NCBI GenBank assembly: GCA_964030785.1
Contig: OZ034971.1
Coordinates: 13,485,079-13,549,078, forward strand
Source of the DNA: Siderastrea siderea
Lineage: Eukaryota > Cnidaria > Anthozoa > Scleractinia > Rhizangiidae
DNA length: 64,000 nucleotides
Direction: 5' to 3'
Shown piece after piece: positions 63,501-64,000 of the stretch. Below the pieces are notes generated by a model that was not told the origin of the DNA, did no database searches, and was given only the letters and a program-made list of their open reading frames with translations. Made by a program: the position numbers and the translations under genes. Position 1 is the stretch's first letter, and each line of letters starts with the position of its first letter.

Positions 63501-63703
63501 GTAGCAGCAGCATCAGCAGCATCAGCAGCAGTACACTTCAACACAGTAATTCCTGCCATTCTAGTTAAATTGTACTACATTGTAATAACGTTGAAGTACA
63601 TGGTAATAATGGTACTCCTTTCTCTTTCTTTGTTTTAGGAAGTCAAGGTGTTCGATATGAATTCTGAGCGTGTCATAACTCATATAAAAAGAGAGCCTGG
63701 AAA
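48512..63703 (+). CDS. VPS41: VPS41 homolog, HOPS-complex subunit, 5' part (8 exons, continues past the window)
   Basis: VPS41 is a HOPS tether subunit for late endosome/lysosome fusion. Exons 48512-48574, 48667-48837, 50431-50514, 50922-50996, 61421-61486, 61919-61984, 62748-62864 and 63639-63703; all phase 0 except the last, which ends after two bases of a codon (235 codons so far). Diagnostic stretches: an Asp/Glu-rich N-terminus, EPKLKYERIGN, CMAVHTKFLALGTHYGVV, QISIDQSGDYVASCSDDG, VINGLYS, KATVLHEGEGSIR, IKWRANLIAWAND and VKVFDMNSERVI, following human VPS41's N-terminal WD40 propeller in order. Intron 4 is 10.4 kb of repeats. The remaining WD40 blades, clathrin-heavy-chain repeat and RING lie to the right. 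The start ATG in AGCAAAATGGCAG gives the family-typical MAE start. Confidence 0.93.
48874..49016. repeat. Short element with perfect 20-bp inverted ends (143 bp)
   Basis: TTTACCTCGGTGTAAGAACC at the left and its exact reverse complement at the right. It lies 36 bp after the exon 2 donor of VPS41. The arms are perfect, suggesting recent origin or conserved pairing. No clear target duplication. Confidence 0.65.
49235..49597. mobile_element. TTAA-target element, AAGGRGCTAC family, copy 2 (about 363 bp)
   Basis: TTAA at 49,231-49,234. Starts AGGGGCTACTTCACGAGG and ends GTGTGACATAGCCCCCT, with a mutated right flank (TCAC). Shares ATGAGAAAGATATCAAATGA and AACAATTTTTTGGTGATTTT with the copy at 20,407. 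It lies in VPS41 intron 2. Confidence 0.65.
51040..51195 (+). repeat. Worn unit of the 110-bp repeat family
   Basis: AAACAACACCACTTG … GCTGAGTAGCTTTCATACAA … AGGATTTTATCCACA … AAGTTAGAATGA … AGCATAATAAACAGTCGTAC follows the order of the units at 59,452-59,870. Just inside VPS41 intron 4; a C19 run lies at 51,308-51,326. Confidence 0.6.
51330..53500. other. VPS41 intron 4, left part; no gene
   Basis: AT-rich and without coding signal. At 51,950-52,090 is an isolated diverged copy (TTTATACCAAGTTTATGATG, TGATATAGATATTTTTGGCA) of the sub-repeat that fills the duplicated block to the right. Confidence 0.5.
53528..59286 (+). repeat. Large tandem duplication: 2.6 kb unit, two long copies plus a truncated third
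   Basis: CACTCTCTTGTTTTACACAG begins each copy: A about 53,528-56,150, B about 56,151-58,447, C about 58,448-59,286 (first 840 bp only). Copies differ by scattered substitutions. B lacks about 329 bp present in A (54,733-55,061). Each copy contains several diverged 100-200 bp sub-repeats marked by TTTATACCAAGT..GACTTGGGG..TTCTCCTAAGTTGTTGTA..TTGATATAGATATG, a TGTGTGTGTTGGGGGAGGGG tract, and CCCTGTTTAGGACAAATTCA boxes. No gene. It lies in VPS41 intron 4. Confidence 0.9.
54777..54924. mobile_element. Palindromic MITE inside copy A of the tandem duplication (148 bp)
   Basis: GTAATCAAATGG … GTGAAATTAGGAAATAATTT … GCGTTTTGTCAAA is mirrored by TTTGACAAAACGCG … AAATTATTTCCTAATTTCAC … CCATTTGATTAC. 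Absent from copy B as part of a larger gap. Confidence 0.7.
59452..59870 (+). repeat. Tandem repeat of about 110 bp, 4 units, inverse of the POLR1B intron array
   Basis: Units start near 59,452, 59,562, 59,673 and 59,782, each with TACTGCTCAGTAGCTTTCAT, CACAGACTCAAAAGTTAGAA, TCACCTTGTACAGCATAATA and AACAACACCACAGGGAAG. They are the reverse complement of the units at 29,930-30,931. On the minus strand each unit is open and reads [20 protein letters not shown] then SV.EILRC..SNES. It lies in VPS41 intron 4. Confidence 0.8.
59820..60425 (+). repeat. Tandem pair of about 300-bp units, each carrying a hairpin
   Basis: Unit 1 (about 59,820-60,120) and unit 2 (about 60,135-60,420) align along their length: CAGAATAAACAGTG, GTGTGTAGT.TTGGT, TTTATACCACTGTTTACTGT, CACAGTAGACGGTGGTAT, AGTCACCT.AACTTGGT, GAATTATGCT. 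The left edge overlaps the last 110-bp unit. Confidence 0.7.
59953..60026 (+). ncRNA. miRNA-precursor-like hairpin (candidate), first of two
   Basis: A 23-bp stem (59,953-59,975 with 60,004-60,026) closes a 28-nt loop. The stem is continuous apart from two positions that pair as G-U in RNA. The loop holds a second short ATGAA..TTCAT stem. The copy at about 60,255-60,329 keeps the inner stem and both G-U pairs. Length and shape fit a miRNA precursor, but a palindromic MITE end would look the same; nothing shows expression. Confidence 0.3.
60698..60904. mobile_element. TTAA-flanked MITE, CCCTTTRAGCCC family, copy 4 (207 bp)
   Basis: TTAA at 60,694-60,697; the right flank is TCAA at 60,905-60,908 (one change). 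Ends CCCTTTAAGCCCTGA and AGGGTTTGAAGGG. The interior CATATTCTCCTTACTGTTCT and CTTGGTGATCACTTTCTAAA are family-typical. It lies in VPS41 intron 4. Confidence 0.75.
62430..62660 (+). mobile_element. Probable tRNA-derived SINE
   Basis: GAACATGGCCTGGAGTGGTT, then AGGGTGTCAGCCTTGTAATT and CAGAGGTCC, resembles the 5' half and anticodon arm of a tRNA (CTTGTAA loop). It is followed by a weak B box (CTTTGACTACTGG). The body ends near GATTATCATTATGTATTTGT. Diverged; no clear target duplication. It lies in VPS41 intron 6. Confidence 0.45.
63440..63533. repeat. AGTAGTG / AGCAGCATC microsatellite
   Basis: Runs of GTGAGTAGTGAGTAGTGAGT followed by AGTAGCAGCAGCATCAGCAG. It lies in VPS41 intron 7, about 105 bp before exon 8. 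Confidence 0.8.
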
Positions 63704-64000
63704 GTATGTAAACTTACACTCTGTTGGTCAATTGAAAAACAAATATGGTGCCTGGGGCAAATTGAAAATATCACAGAAATCAATCAATTACAAGGAAATG
63801 ATTCATCATGTGAAAGACCGTATCTGAATTTTTAAGCCCTTGCAACTTTGGGTGCAAAGTCACTAAACTTAAAGTTTTCAAATGTTGAGAAAATGCTTAG
63901 TCTGCAATCACAGGCTAGAAAATCCCATACAAACATCTCTGTCTTGAAGAGGATGACCACTTTTGAGGTGTTTTATTGGCTGATGGAAATTGTTTGAATC

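Overview
The window looks like nuclear DNA of an invertebrate animal, most likely a cnidarian and probably an anthozoan (coral-type) genome. This rests on AT-rich sequence, intron-dense ancient housekeeping genes with GT..AG junctions, a tRNA-derived SINE, LINE tails ending in (TTA)n, many small inverted-repeat DNA elements and a Ty3-type LTR retrotransposon. The species call is inference. No bacterial, CRISPR or operon signals are present.

Three host genes are reconstructed exon by exon. (1) About 2.3-6.34 kb, plus strand: the 3' part (8 exons) of a SARNP/CIP29/Tho1-like mRNA-export factor; its N-terminal SAP domain is not seen in the window. (2) 11.6-48.2 kb, minus strand: a complete 36-exon gene for POLR1B/RPA2, the second-largest subunit of RNA polymerase I. 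All phases join and the predicted protein is 1143 aa. (3) From 48.5 kb to the right edge, plus strand: the first 8 exons (235 codons) of VPS41, a HOPS-complex subunit. POLR1B and VPS41 are divergent, with start codons separated by 296 bp, so they probably share a bidirectional promoter. SARNP and POLR1B converge on a 5.2 kb interval in which I see no gene.

Most other sequence is mobile or repetitive. Intron 8 of POLR1B holds a full-length, apparently very young Ty3/mag-like retrotransposon at 37,058-41,597: identical 144-bp LTRs, GCAGC target duplication and one intact 1324-codon gag-pol ORF, antisense to the host gene. At least five families of short non-autonomous elements sit in TTAA targets. 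Two 1.3-1.5 kb hAT-like elements are present, one nested inside another short element. There are also LINE tails, SINEs and minisatellites.

The 10.4 kb intron 4 of VPS41 carries a recent tandem duplication (about 2.6 kb unit, 53.5-59.3 kb). Next to it is an array of about 110-bp repeats that also occurs, inverted, in POLR1B intron 14. After that come two duplicated copies of a 74-nt miRNA-precursor-like hairpin. The most useful follow-up targets are the TTAA-element collection, the open-frame 110-bp repeat, the hairpin pair, and the young retrotransposon inside an essential gene.
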